A stretch of DNA of 36,052 bases from Zoogloeaceae bacterium (GTDB lineage: Bacteria; Pseudomonadota; Gammaproteobacteria; Burkholderiales; Rhodocyclaceae), in assembly GCA_031259605.1 (NCBI GenBank), contig JAIRLE010000039.1, positions 1 through 36,052 on the forward strand. Reading direction: 5' to 3'. Numbering within the stretch: position 1 is the stretch's first letter; each line of letters opens with the position of its first letter. Below, piece after piece: positions 10,176-19,490 of the stretch. The position numbers were made by a program, and so were the translations under genes. The notes under the pieces were generated by a model. That model did not search any database, was not told the origin of the DNA, and was given only the letters and a program-made list of their open reading frames with translations.

Positions 10176-11309
10176 ATGAGCAAGAAAGATTTTTACGAAG
10201 TCCTCGGCGTAAATAGCGACGCCAGCGAAGAGGAAATCAAAAAAGCCTACCGCAAGCTGGCCATGAAGTATCATCCAGACCGTAACCCGGACAACCCGTC
10301 GGCGGAAGAGCGGTTCAAGGAGGCCAAGGAGGCTTACGAAGTGCTCTCCGATGGACAGAAGCGCGCGGCCTACGATCAATACGGGCACGCGGGCGTCGAT
10401 CCGCAGGCTGGATTCGGCGCGGGCGGCGGACAGGGCTTTGGCAATTTCGCCGACGCCTTCGGCGGTATTTTCGACGAAATTTTCGGCAATCGCGGCGGCG
10501 GTCACGGCGGACGCAGCAACGTCTATCGCGGCGCCGATCTGCGCTACAACCTGGAAATCTCGCTGGAACAGGCCGCCAAGGGAACCGAGACCAAGATTCG
10601 CATTCCCACCATGGAAGTCTGCGAAGCTTGCAACGGCTCCGGCGCGAAACCCGGCTCCAAACCCAGCGTTTGTCCCACTTGCGGCGGCAGCGGTCAGATT
10701 CGCCTGCAACAGGGTTTTTTCTCCATTCAGCAGACCTGCCACAAATGTCACGGCACGGGCCGCTTCATCTCCGATCCATGCAGCGCCTGTCACGGCGCGG
10801 GGCGCGTCAAGACACACAAGACCCTGGCGGTGAAGATTCCCGCCGGCGTCGATGAGGGCGATCGCATCCGTCTTTCCGGCGAGGGCGAACATGGCGTAAA
10901 CGGCGGCCCGGCGGGCGATCTCTACGTACAGGTGCACTTGAAGCCGCACCCGGTCTTTTCCCGCGAACACAACGACCTGCACTGCGAGATGCCCATCTCC
11001 TTCACCACCGCCGCGCTGGGCGGAGAAATCGAAATCCCCACGCTGGACGGCGCCGCCAACCTGAAGATACCCCCCGAAACCCAGAGCGGACGCATCTTCC
11101 GCCTGCGCGGCAAGGGCATCAAGGGCGTCCGTAGCCACGCCCACGGCGATCTGCTCTGTCATGTCGTCGTCGAGACGCCGGTGCGTCTCACCGAACGCCA
11201 GAAAGAACTCCTGCGGGAACTGGAAACCATCTCCGCCGACCACGACGGCAAGCACCACCCGCGCGCCCAATCATGGATGGACAAGGTAAAGGATTTCTTC
11301 GGCAATTAG
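10176..11309 (+). CDS. dnaJ: Molecular chaperone DnaJ
   Basis: [34 protein letters not shown]-domain with HPD; four CxxCxGxG-type zinc motifs; Gly-rich linker. Confidence 0.97.
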   Translation: MSKKDFYEVLGVNSDASEEEIKKAYRKLAMKYHPDRNPDNPSAEERFKEAKEAYEVLSDGQKRAAYDQYGHAGVDPQAGFGAGGGQGFGNFADAFGGIFDEIFGNRGGGHGGRSNVYRGADLRYNLEISLEQAAKGTETKIRIPTMEVCEACNGSGAKPGSKPSVCPTCGGSGQIRLQQGFFSIQQTCHKCHGTGRFISDPCSACHGAGRVKTHKTLAVKIPAGVDEGDRIRLSGEGEHGVNGGPAGDLYVQVHLKPHPVFSREHNDLHCEMPISFTTAALGGEIEIPTLDGAANLKIPPETQSGRIFRLRGKGIKGVRSHAHGDLLCHVVVETPVRLTERQKELLRELETISADHDGKHHPRAQSWMDKVKDFFGN

Positions 11310-11410
11310 CCCGCGGGACACGCCCCGAACGGAGATCGGGGACGGGAGGAACAAAACCAAGCGGATAAAAGGAGGCTTGCTGGATGGGGGGGATAAGTGG
11401 AAACCGGCGG

Positions 11411-12634
11411 ATGAAACGCCGTGACTTCTTGGCGGCGACGGCGCTGGCCCTGGCGATGCCGACCGCTTTGGCGGCGGAAAAACCCAAAAATGCGGCGGCG
11501 AGGAAAAAGCCCCAAAAAGCCATGCCTGCGGCGGCGGGTGCGCAGACCAGCGCGAGGAATTCCGTGCTGGTTGCCGCGCCCAAAGGCTCTTCGGCAACCT
11601 ATCTGCCCCCCGCCAAAGCGCCAGCGCTGCCTGAGGATTGGCATGCTTTTGTCTTGACGTTTGCCGTGCAAATGCCTGTCGTCGCCGCGCCGCTGCGTCT
11701 CTGGCTGCCTTTGCCCAAGCAGCAGGAACCGCTTTATCAGCGCAATCCGGGCTTGCGCTGGCAAGGCAATTTTTCCCGCTGCGGTCTGCATCGCCTGCCC
11801 GACGGCGAACTGGAAGCCTTTTTTTGCGACTGGCCCGAAGGCGTTGCGCCACATCTGGAGATTGTCGCCACGCTGGCAACCGCGGATCGGGTTTTTGACG
11901 CTTCCCGGCGCACCCAGCCGCCTGAACGCGACGACATCCTGCGCCAGAGCTTGCGGGAGACCGCGCAATTGCCCAATGCGGGCGCGGCGCGCGAACTGGC
12001 GTTGCGGATCGTCGGGCGCATCATCGATCCGTTGGCACAGGCGCGCGCCCTTTTTTTCTGGGTGGCGGACAAATGCGTCTATGATCCGGCGCTGCCGCCC
12101 TGCGGCATGGGCGACGTGCGGGCGCAGATCGACGCGCAACGCTATGGCGGGCGTTCCGCCGACATCAACGGTCTCTTTGTCGCGCTTTGCCGCGCCATCG
12201 GCATTCCGGCGCGGCGGGTATTCGGGCAACGCCTCGGCCCTTCGCGTCTGGCGGCCTGCCTGGGCGTGGAAGGCGAAGACGTGACGGCCGCCGCGCATTG
12301 TCGCGCCGAATTCTATGTGCCGGGCTATGCCTGGATTCCCGCCGATCCCGGCGACATGTGCCGCGTCCTCTCTCTGGAAAAGCCCGCGCCCGAAAACGAG
12401 CGCGCCCTGCGCCGCGTCCTGTTCGGCGTCTGGGAGATGAACTGGCTGGCCTATAATCACGCTGAATCCCCCATCCTGCCGGACCTGCCGGACGACACGC
12501 CTGTTCCTCCTTTTTTTGTCGCGCCGCGCTTGACTGGCCCTGGCGCGCCGCGGGATGCTCCAGAAGCGGCGGAACCGGCCTACCACATCCGCAGCAATGC
12601 CCTGTATGGACAAGGAACGCAAGATGATAAATGA
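11411..12634 (+). CDS. Tat-exported transglutaminase-like-fold protein
   Basis: MKRRDFLAATALALAMPTALAAE twin-arginine signal; GGRSADINGLFVALCRAIGIPARRVFG and HCRAEFYVPGYAWIPADPGD resemble transglutaminase-core motifs. Confidence 0.7.
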   Translation: MKRRDFLAATALALAMPTALAAEKPKNAAARKKPQKAMPAAAGAQTSARNSVLVAAPKGSSATYLPPAKAPALPEDWHAFVLTFAVQMPVVAAPLRLWLPLPKQQEPLYQRNPGLRWQGNFSRCGLHRLPDGELEAFFCDWPEGVAPHLEIVATLATADRVFDASRRTQPPERDDILRQSLRETAQLPNAGAARELALRIVGRIIDPLAQARALFFWVADKCVYDPALPPCGMGDVRAQIDAQRYGGRSADINGLFVALCRAIGIPARRVFGQRLGPSRLAACLGVEGEDVTAAAHCRAEFYVPGYAWIPADPGDMCRVLSLEKPAPENERALRRVLFGVWEMNWLAYNHAESPILPDLPDDTPVPPFFVAPRLTGPGAPRDAPEAAEPAYHIRSNALYGQGTQDDK

Positions 12635-13790
12635 AAGCATGCTGGCGGAACTGGCCGCCTTGCGCCGCGATCTGCACGCGCATCCGGAACTGGCCTTTCA
12701 GGAGATGCGCACCGCCGACATCGTGGCGCGCGAATTGGCGCGCCATGGCCTGGAAGTGCATCGCGGCCTGGCGAAAACCGGCGTGGTTGGCGTGTTGCAT
12801 GGCAAGAAAGGCGCGGGCGGACGCATGATCGCCCTGCGCGCCGACATGGACGCCCTGCCCCTGGAAGAGCAAAACAACTTTGCGCACCGCTCCGTCCATG
12901 CGGGCAGGATGCACGCCTGCGGACATGATGGGCATGTTGTCATGCTGTTGGGCGCGGCGCGTCATCTGGCCGAGCATCCCGATTTTTCCGGCAGTATCGC
13001 CTTTGTCTTTCAACCTGCCGAGGAAGCCGAAGGCGGCGCGGCGGCCATGCTGGCGGACGGATTGTTCCGGACATTTCCCATGGAAGCCGTCTATGGCCTG
13101 CACAACTGGCCGGAACTGCCGGTTGGCACCATGGCGGTACATCGCGGCCCGGTGATGGCGAGCACGTGCAGACTGGAAATCCGGGTGCGAGGCCAGGGCG
13201 GACACGCCGCCCTGCCGCAACAGGGCGTGGACGGCATTGTCGCCGCCAGTCACCTGGTTACCGTCCTGCAAACCGTGACCGCGCGCAATCTTTCACCGTT
13301 GGATGCCGCCGTGGTCAGCATTACCCAGTTCCACGCCGGATCGGCCTGGAACGTGCTTCCGGATGAAGTATTGCTGCGCGGCACCATACGCAGTTTTGAA
13401 GAAAGGGTGCAAGAGCAGGTGGAATCCGCCATTACACGCCTGTGCGCAGGCGTTGCGGCAAGTTTCGGCGCGTGCATCGAAGCCCGCTTTACCCGTCTTT
13501 ATCCGCCCACCCGCAATACGGAAAACGAGGCCGGAATTTGCCTCTGTGCCGCGCAAAAGGCTTTTGGCGCGGACAAGGTCTTGACCGATCTGCCCCCCTC
13601 GATGGCGGCCGAGGATTTTTCCTATTTGTTGCAGGAAAAGCCCGGTTGCTACGTCTGGCTGGGCAGCGGCCCCGCGACGGACGCCATGCCGGAAGGCCCA
13701 CGCTGCGCCCTGCATGATTCCCGCTACGATTTCAACGATGCCGCCTTGTCCGCGGGTATCCGGTATTGGGTTCTACTGGCAATGGAATAG
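12624..13790 (+). CDS. M20-family amidohydrolase/metallopeptidase (hippurate hydrolase-like)
   Basis: LRRDLHAHPELAFQE, GVVGVLHG, ALRADMDALPLEE, MHACGHDGH, FQPAEEAEGGAAAM, MAAEDFSYLLQ. Start ATG 12624 overlaps the preceding gene; 12606 is an alternative. Confidence 0.9.
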   Translation: MINESMLAELAALRRDLHAHPELAFQEMRTADIVARELARHGLEVHRGLAKTGVVGVLHGKKGAGGRMIALRADMDALPLEEQNNFAHRSVHAGRMHACGHDGHVVMLLGAARHLAEHPDFSGSIAFVFQPAEEAEGGAAAMLADGLFRTFPMEAVYGLHNWPELPVGTMAVHRGPVMASTCRLEIRVRGQGGHAALPQQGVDGIVAASHLVTVLQTVTARNLSPLDAAVVSITQFHAGSAWNVLPDEVLLRGTIRSFEERVQEQVESAITRLCAGVAASFGACIEARFTRLYPPTRNTENEAGICLCAAQKAFGADKVLTDLPPSMAAEDFSYLLQEKPGCYVWLGSGPATDAMPEGPRCALHDSRYDFNDAALSAGIRYWVLLAME

Positions 13791-13913
13791 GTTCTAGGAA
13801 GCTGTTTTGAAAATACCTTGAGAGGCGTTCAAGCGTCGCATCCATTCTTCGCGCCTCGCTTTTGACGAGGACGCTTATCCGCTCTACTTTCAATTTTTAA
13901 AATAGCTTCTAAA
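13791..13913. repeat. Large imperfect palindromic element between convergent genes
   Basis: ttctaggaagctgttttgaaaat…aagcgtc near the left end pairs with gacgctt…atttttaaaatagcttcta near the right end. Confidence 0.65.
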
Positions 13914-14466
13914 GCGGCAAGTAGCGCACGGAGAGGATGTCGATGTCGCGGATGCCCGCGGGGGTCTTGAAGCGCAGGCTATCGCCTGCGCGCGCCTTGA
14001 TCAGCGCGCGCGCCAGCGGGGAAATCCAACTGATGCGACCGCGCGCGGCGTCGGCTTCGTCGATGCCGACGATGGCGAACGTCTGTTCCGGTTCGTCATC
14101 AAACTTGAGCGTCACCGTCGCGCCGAAAAAAATCTGCTCGTTCTCGCCTTGCGCCAGCGGATCTACCACTTGCGCGTTTTCCAACCGTTTGTTCAGGAAA
14201 CGGATGCGGCGATCGATTTCGCGCAGGCGTTTCTTGCCGTACAAATAGTCGCCGTTTTCCGAGCGATCCCCATTGCTGGCTGCCCAGGCGACAATTTCCA
14301 CAATGCGCGGGCGCTCGTTGCGAATCAATGCCTCCTGCTCCGCCAGCAGGCGCGCGTGTCCGCCGGGCGTCATGTAATTCTTGCCGCCCGGCGGCAGTTT
14401 GAGCGCGGGCGACACGCCTTCATCGTCATCGTCCGTTTCCGCCTCACGGGTAAAGGCCTTGTTCAT
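13909..14466 (-). CDS. greB: Transcription elongation factor GreB
   Basis: NYMTPGGHARLLAEQEALIRNERPRIVEIVAWAASNGDRSENGDYLYGKKRLREIDRRIRFLNKRLENAQVVDP; acidic N-terminal extension. Confidence 0.92.
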   Translation of the reverse strand: MNKAFTREAETDDDDEGVSPALKLPPGGKNYMTPGGHARLLAEQEALIRNERPRIVEIVAWAASNGDRSENGDYLYGKKRLREIDRRIRFLNKRLENAQVVDPLAQGENEQIFFGATVTLKFDDEPEQTFAIVGIDEADAARGRISWISPLARALIKARAGDSLRFKTPAGIRDIDILSVRYLPL

Positions 14467-14795
14467 GTCAGAAATACCGGGGTTTGTTTTTCACGTCCCA
14501 GGACGCCGTAGATCAGGATGTGTCGTCCGGCGCCGACGTCGAAGGCGGCGGGGATAACGGCGAGTTCCGGCGCGACGTCGGGATGCGCTTCCCGCCAAGC
14601 GCGCGCGGCGGCGGAAGCCGAGAAAAAGCTGGGGTGGAGGGCGCGCAGATCGGGGTGACGCACCGGCAAAAAATCATGGGTGCGCCGATCCAGCAATTGA
14701 TCGCAGCCCAGATACTGCACGGCATACCCTCCTGCCGGACGCGGCAACGGCAGGTCTTCCAGACGAAACGGGTCGCCAAAGAAATAATCGGACAT
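14463..14795 (-). CDS. Hypothetical protein
   Basis: 110 aa, 4-bp ATGA overlap with greB and close spacing to aroC support translation in an operon. No family recognised. Confidence 0.6.
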   Translation of the reverse strand: MSDYFFGDPFRLEDLPLPRPAGGYAVQYLGCDQLLDRRTHDFLPVRHPDLRALHPSFFSASAAARAWREAHPDVAPELAVIPAAFDVGAGRHILIYGVLGREKQTPVFLT

Positions 14796-14800
14796 GCGCT

Positions 14801-15883
14801 TTAATCCCGCATGGCGTTATCCGTTGCGCCGCGCATTGCCCGCTGGCGCAGGGCGTGGTCGATGAGCACCAGCGCCAGCATGGCTTCGGCAATGGGGGTT
14901 GCGCGAATGCCCACGCAAGGGTCATGACGGCCTTCGCTGGCGACGGTTGTCGCCTTGCCCGCAAGGGTGATGGAGCGGCGCGGCAAACGGATGCTGGGTG
15001 TCGGCTTGAGCGCAAGCCGCACCAAAATGTCCTGGCCGGTGGAAATGCCGCCGGTTATGCCGCCCGCGTGATTGGAGAGAAAGCCCGCCGACGTGATCTC
15101 GTCGCCGTGTTCGCTGCCCCTTTGCGTGATTGCGGAAAATCCCGCGCCGATTTCCACGCCCTTTACCGCGTTGATGCCCATCATGGCGCTGGCGATGGCG
15201 GCATCCAGCCGATCAAAGACTGGCTCACCCCAGCCGGACGGCACGCCCTGGGCGGCGACATCGATGCGCGCGCCGATGGAGTCGCCGGATTGCCGCAGGG
15301 CGTCCATGAAAGCTTCCAGTTCTGGCACCTTGCCCTGATCGGGCGCGAAAAAAGGATTGGCGTCGATATCGGCATCGCGCGTAAAAGGAATCTCGATGGG
15401 ACCCAGGGCGCTCATCCAGCCGCGGATACGCACGCCCGCGCATTCCCGCAGCCATTTTTTCGCAATCGCGCCCGCCGCTACCCGCGCCGCCGTTTCGCGG
15501 GCGCTGGCCCTGCCGCCGCCGCGATAATCGCGCAGACCATATTTCTGGAAATACGCGTAGTCGGCGTGACCGGGACGAAAGGTCTCCGCGAGAGCGCGGT
15601 AATCGCGGCTTCTTTGATCCTGATTGCGAATCAGGAGCGCAATGGGTGTTCCGGTGGCGCGTCCCTCGAATACGCCGGAAAGAATTTCCACCGTATCCAG
15701 TTCGCGCCGCTGGGTGACGTGCCGCGAGGAACCGGGCTTGCGCCGATCCAGTTCCGGCTGGATATCCGCCGCCGCCAGCGCCAGACCCGGCGGGCAGCCA
15801 TCCACCACGCAGCCTATCGCCGCGCCGTGCGATTCGCCAAAGGAAGTGACGCAAAAGAGTTTGCCAAAGGTATTGCCGGACAT
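14801..15883 (-). CDS. aroC: Chorismate synthase
   Basis: [75 protein letters not shown]. Confidence 0.98.
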   Translation of the reverse strand: MSGNTFGKLFCVTSFGESHGAAIGCVVDGCPPGLALAAADIQPELDRRKPGSSRHVTQRRELDTVEILSGVFEGRATGTPIALLIRNQDQRSRDYRALAETFRPGHADYAYFQKYGLRDYRGGGRASARETAARVAAGAIAKKWLRECAGVRIRGWMSALGPIEIPFTRDADIDANPFFAPDQGKVPELEAFMDALRQSGDSIGARIDVAAQGVPSGWGEPVFDRLDAAIASAMMGINAVKGVEIGAGFSAITQRGSEHGDEITSAGFLSNHAGGITGGISTGQDILVRLALKPTPSIRLPRRSITLAGKATTVASEGRHDPCVGIRATPIAEAMLALVLIDHALRQRAMRGATDNAMRD

Positions 15884-15922
15884 GATGAAACGGGTCGTAA
15901 TCGTGAAGGGAATTGTAATGCG

Positions 15923-17329
15923 TTAATCCTGCGACCGCGCCAGGTTCTCGAAACGGGTGTATTCGCCGAGAAAGGCGAGACGCACCGTTCCGGTAGGGCC
16001 GTTGCGCTGTTTGCCGATGATGGCTTCGGCGGTGCCGGGAAACTGGCTTTTTTCCTTGTTGTAATACTCGTCGCGGTAGAGCATGATGATGACGTCGGCG
16101 TCCTGCTCGATGGCGCCGGATTCGCGCAGGTCGGACATCAGCGGGCGTTTGTCGGTACGTTCTTCCACCTTGCGCGACAGCTGCGACAAGGCGATGATGG
16201 GCACATGCAATTCCTTGGCCAGCGACTTGATGGCGCGGGAAATATCCGAAACTTCCGTCGCGCGGTTTTCGTTTTGGCGCACGGAACTCATCAACTGGAT
16301 GTAGTCGATGACGATCAGCCCCAGCCCGTTGTTTTTGCTGTGCAGGCGGCGAGCGCGCGAACGCAGTTCGTGAGGATTCAGGCCGCCGGTTTCATCGATG
16401 TACAGCGGTGCCTTGTACAGCGCTTTCATGGCGTCGGTGATTTTGTCCCATTCCTCGTCATTCAGGTGCGCCGTGCGCAGACGCTGGGAATCCACGCGCG
16501 CGGAAGACGCCAACATCCGCATGGCCAGCTGCGAACCACCCATTTCCATGGAAAACACGCCGACCGGCAGACCTTCGCGCGCGGCGACGTGCTCGGCAAT
16601 ATTCAGGGCAAAGGCGGTTTTCCCCATGGAGGGGCGTCCCGCCACCACGATCAGATCGCCGGGCTGCAACCCCGACATTTTTTCGTCGATATCCGCGAAA
16701 CCCGTGGCGATGCCGGTAATGTTGCCGGGATTGTCGCTGTCGTACAGTTCCTGCGTATGTTCGACCACCTGCTTCAACAGGGGGTCGATGTGGATGAAGC
16801 TGTCGTTGGTGCGCGTGCCTTTTTCGGCAATTTCAAAAATCCGCGCTTCGGCCTCGTCCAGCAATTCCTGGGTTTCGCACCCCTGCGGATTCAGCGCCTT
16901 GGCGGCGATTTCATCGGAGATGGCGATCAGTTTGCGGCGAATGGCGCGTTCGCGCACGATTTCGGCATAACGGACGATATTGGCCGCCGACGGCGTGTTG
17001 TTGGCGAGTTCGCCCAGATAGGCCAAGCCGCCGGTATGCGCGCTTTCCCCGGCGTTTTCCAGCGCCTCGGCCACGGTCAGGACATCGGCGGGCTGGTTCG
17101 CGCCCAAAAGGGCGCTGATCTGGCGAAAGATGCGCCGATGTTCGTCACGATAGAAATCCGCGTCGGCAATCTGGTCGGTAATCCGATCCCAGACGGCGTT
17201 ATCCAGCAATAAGCCGCCCAGCACCGATTGCTCGGCCTCGATGGAATGCGGCGGTAAGCGCAACTGCGTTACCGCAGGGTCGGACGACGGGGTGGACAAG
17301 GACTTTCGGAAAGTTGCGGATTCGGTCAT
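15923..17329 (-). CDS. dnaB: Replicative DNA helicase DnaB
   Basis: LRLPPHSIEAEQSVLGGLL; GDLIVVAGRPSMGKTAFALNIAEH; LIVIDYIQLM; LSQLSRKVEERTDKRPLMSDLRESGAIEQDADVI. Confidence 0.98.
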   Translation of the reverse strand: MTESATFRKSLSTPSSDPAVTQLRLPPHSIEAEQSVLGGLLLDNAVWDRITDQIADADFYRDEHRRIFRQISALLGANQPADVLTVAEALENAGESAHTGGLAYLGELANNTPSAANIVRYAEIVRERAIRRKLIAISDEIAAKALNPQGCETQELLDEAEARIFEIAEKGTRTNDSFIHIDPLLKQVVEHTQELYDSDNPGNITGIATGFADIDEKMSGLQPGDLIVVAGRPSMGKTAFALNIAEHVAAREGLPVGVFSMEMGGSQLAMRMLASSARVDSQRLRTAHLNDEEWDKITDAMKALYKAPLYIDETGGLNPHELRSRARRLHSKNNGLGLIVIDYIQLMSSVRQNENRATEVSDISRAIKSLAKELHVPIIALSQLSRKVEERTDKRPLMSDLRESGAIEQDADVIIMLYRDEYYNKEKSQFPGTAEAIIGKQRNGPTGTVRLAFLGEYTRFENLARSQD

Positions 17330-18408
17330 GGGTTTTTTCCAGTGCGGGGCATGAGTTTAACTCTCTTTTCCATCCCGGCGGCCGGCAGCGCAATTTCTCG
17401 CAGCAGACGCGCCACGGGCGCTGGAATGCCGGATTCCAGCGCGTCGGTGATGGAAAGGCATTCCAGCGTGGCATCGTTCGTAACTGGCATCTTTTCCACC
17501 CGGTAGAGCAAGGGATGAATCTCCAGGCGGAAGTGAGTGAAGACATGGACGCGCGGCGGCAAGGACAAGGGAAAGTGATCGGCAAGTCCAAGGCGCGGCA
17601 AAAGCGCGGCATCCTCCGGCAACGCGTACAGACCGCCCCAGACGCCCGTCATCGGGCGGCGTTGCAGGAAGACATGCTCGCCATCGCTGACGATCAAGAA
17701 ACGCGCGACGCGGCGCGGTCCTTTGATTCGTGTTTTTGGCGCGGGCAGGCTTTCCACGCGGTTCTGCCGCAACGCCAGACAATCCGCGGCAAGCGGGCAA
17801 TTCGCGCAACGCGGCGCGCGGCGAGTGCATAGCGTTGCGCCCAAATCCATCAGTCCCTGGGTGTAGACGGGCATGTCGGATGCGGCGGGCAGCAGGGATT
17901 CGGCCTGTTTCCAGAGCATTTTTTCCACCGCGCCGACAGGCGCGCCTTCGATGGCAAAATAGCGGCAGAGCACCCGCTTGACGTTGCCGTCGAGAATGGC
18001 GGCGCGTTCATGGCTGACGAAAGCGGCAATAGCCGCCGCCGTGGAACGTCCGATGCCGGGCAACGCGGCCAGTTCCGCCGCCGTTCGCGGAAAATCCCCG
18101 GCATGATCCGTAACGATCCTGCGCGCGCAAAGATGCAGGTTGCGGGCGCGGGCGTAATACCCCATCCCCGCCCACAATGCCAGCACCGCTTCAACCGGCG
18201 CGGCGGCAAGCGTTCGCACATCGGGAAAACGCGCGACAAAACGGGGAAAAAGAGGAAGCACGACCGTCACCCGGGTTTGCTGCAACATGATTTCGGAAAG
18301 CCAGACCCGATACGCATCAGGCATTCCTTGCCACGGCAGATCGCGCCGACCATGCAGACGCTGCCAGTCGATGAGCGAACGGGCGAAAGCGGGAGATTCG
18401 AAAATCAT
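17326..18408 (-). CDS. mutY: A/G-specific adenine DNA glycosylase MutY
   Basis: LPWQ…YRVWLSEIMLQQTRVTVV; LPGIGRSTAAAIAAF HhH; FeS cluster CTRRAPRCANCPLAADC. Start MIFESPAF at 18408; the longer ORF reads into tRNA-His. Confidence 0.95.
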   Translation of the reverse strand: MIFESPAFARSLIDWQRLHGRRDLPWQGMPDAYRVWLSEIMLQQTRVTVVLPLFPRFVARFPDVRTLAAAPVEAVLALWAGMGYYARARNLHLCARRIVTDHAGDFPRTAAELAALPGIGRSTAAAIAAFVSHERAAILDGNVKRVLCRYFAIEGAPVGAVEKMLWKQAESLLPAASDMPVYTQGLMDLGATLCTRRAPRCANCPLAADCLALRQNRVESLPAPKTRIKGPRRVARFLIVSDGEHVFLQRRPMTGVWGGLYALPEDAALLPRLGLADHFPLSLPPRVHVFTHFRLEIHPLLYRVEKMPVTNDATLECLSITDALESGIPAPVARLLREIALPAAGMEKRVKLMPRTGKNP

Positions 18409-18414
18409 GGTAAC

Positions 18415-18491
18415 TGGGGCGACATACCGGGATCGAACCGGTGACACCTGGAGCCACAATCCAGTGCTCTACCAACTGAGCTAATGCCGCC
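18415..18491 (-). tRNA. tRNA-His(GTG)
   Basis: GGCGGCATTAGCTCAGTTGGTAGAGCACTGGATTGTGGCTCCAGGTGTCACCGGTTCGATCCCGGTATGTCGCCCCA; G-1:C73 pair, anticodon GTG, encoded CCA. Confidence 0.96.
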
Positions 18492-18512
18492 ATTGCATAT
18501 GGGCTTGTTTCC

Positions 18513-18589
18513 TGGCGCACCCGGCGAGAATCGAACTCACAACCTACGGCTTAGAAGGCCGTTGCTCTATCCAGTTGAGCTACGGGCGC
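18513..18589 (-). tRNA. tRNA-Arg(TCT)
   Basis: GCGCCCGTAGCTCAACTGGATAGAGCAACGGCCTTCTAAGCCGTAGGTTGTGAGTTCGATTCTCGCCGGGTGCGCCA; anticodon TCT, encoded CCA. Confidence 0.96.
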
Positions 18590-18634
18590 CGATTTTCTGG
18601 CCTCGCCTGAAGACTGCCTCGCACGCTTTTACTT

Positions 18635-18711
18635 TGGTCGGGGCGGTGGGATTTGAACTCACGACCCTCTGCTCCCAAAGCAGATGCGCTACCAGACTGC
18701 GCTACGCCCCG
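18635..18711 (-). tRNA. tRNA-Pro(TGG)
   Basis: CGGGGCGTAGCGCAGTCTGGTAGCGCATCTGCTTTGGGAGCAGAGGGTCGTGAGTTCAAATCCCACCGCCCCGACCA; anticodon TGG, encoded CCA. Confidence 0.96.
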
Positions 18712-18722
18712 AAGAGACAGGC

Positions 18723-18751
18723 ATTCTATAGACCGTCCCCGGTTGCGTCAA
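18723..18751 (-). promoter_or_regulatory. Sigma70-type promoter for the tRNA-Pro/Arg/His cluster
   Basis: Minus strand TTGACG (18751-18746), 17 nt, TAGAAT (18728-18723), directly upstream of tRNA-Pro. Confidence 0.75.
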
Positions 18752-18893
18752 GGCGAACATTCGACCAGGAACGGCAAACCGATCGATGAAGCGGCGGCGA
18801 CCGACACTTGCCAGGTGCGCTCGCCGACGGTCAGGCGCCGTCCTTCCAGCAAGAAGCCGTGTCGTCATCATGAACAAGCGATGTCACGTTTTC

Positions 18894-18922
18894 TTGCAAA
18901 GCGCGGACGTTTCTGATATTAA
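18894..18922 (+). promoter_or_regulatory. Sigma70-type promoter for dksA
   Basis: TTGCAA, 17 nt, TATTAA. It lies next to the longest ORF start (18923), supporting the downstream ATG 18950. Confidence 0.6.
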
Positions 18923-18949
18923 GTGCGCTTTCGTCAATCAGGGACAGCC

Positions 18950-19375
18950 ATGGAAGAATATCTGCTGCAAAAGCATTTTGCCCCTTACACGCCAAAGCGC
19001 GGTGAAAAATACATGAGCGCTGGTCAGCTCAAACATTTCCGGGCCATCCTGGAAAACGTCAAAAAAGGGTTGGGCGAGGACATAGACCGCACGGTGCATA
19101 CCATGCAGGATGAAGCGACGATCTTTGCCGATCCCAATGACCGCGCCAGTCAGGAGACCGACATCGCCATTGAGTTGCGCAACCGCGATCGGGAACGCAA
19201 ACTCATCAAGAAAATCGACGAGACGCTGGCGCGTATCGATTCGGGCGATTACGGCTATTGCGACAAATGTGGCGTGGAAATCGGCATCAAGCGCCTGGAG
19301 GCGCGTCCCACCGCCACGCTCTGCATCGACTGCAAGACGCTGGACGAAATGAAGGAAAAACAGATGGCGAAATAA
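18950..19375 (+). CDS. dksA: RNA polymerase-binding transcription factor DksA
   Basis: FRAILENVKKGLGEDIDRTVHTMQDEATIFADPNDRASQETDIAIELRNRDRERKLIKKIDETLARIDSGDYGYCDKCGVEIGIKRLEARPTATLCIDCK. Confidence 0.95.
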   Translation: MEEYLLQKHFAPYTPKRGEKYMSAGQLKHFRAILENVKKGLGEDIDRTVHTMQDEATIFADPNDRASQETDIAIELRNRDRERKLIKKIDETLARIDSGDYGYCDKCGVEIGIKRLEARPTATLCIDCKTLDEMKEKQMAK

Positions 19376-19420
19376 GCCGCCGCCGTCTCGTGCGCCACGT
19401 CCGCGCGCCACAAACAAAAA

Positions 19421-19438
19421 AGGAACCGCCCGGTTCCT
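19421..19438. terminator. Bidirectional intrinsic terminator between convergent dksA and rho
   Basis: aaaaa-aggaaccg-cc-cggttcct-tttttt: perfect 8 bp stem with A tract and T tract on opposite sides. Confidence 0.88.
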
Positions 19439-19490
19439 TTTTTTCGACGCATCCGCGCACAGGCGCGGATGGAAGGCAAAACCTGCTCCG

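Noticed and set aside
14855-17212. 785-aa plus-strand ORF antisense to aroC and dnaB
   Set aside because: Spans two unrelated confident genes on the other strand; no domain-like sequence; a GC-bias artefact.
18409-18459. N-terminal extension of MutY in the ORF track
   Set aside because: It is translation of the tRNA-His gene; MutY homology starts at MIFESPAFARSLIDW.
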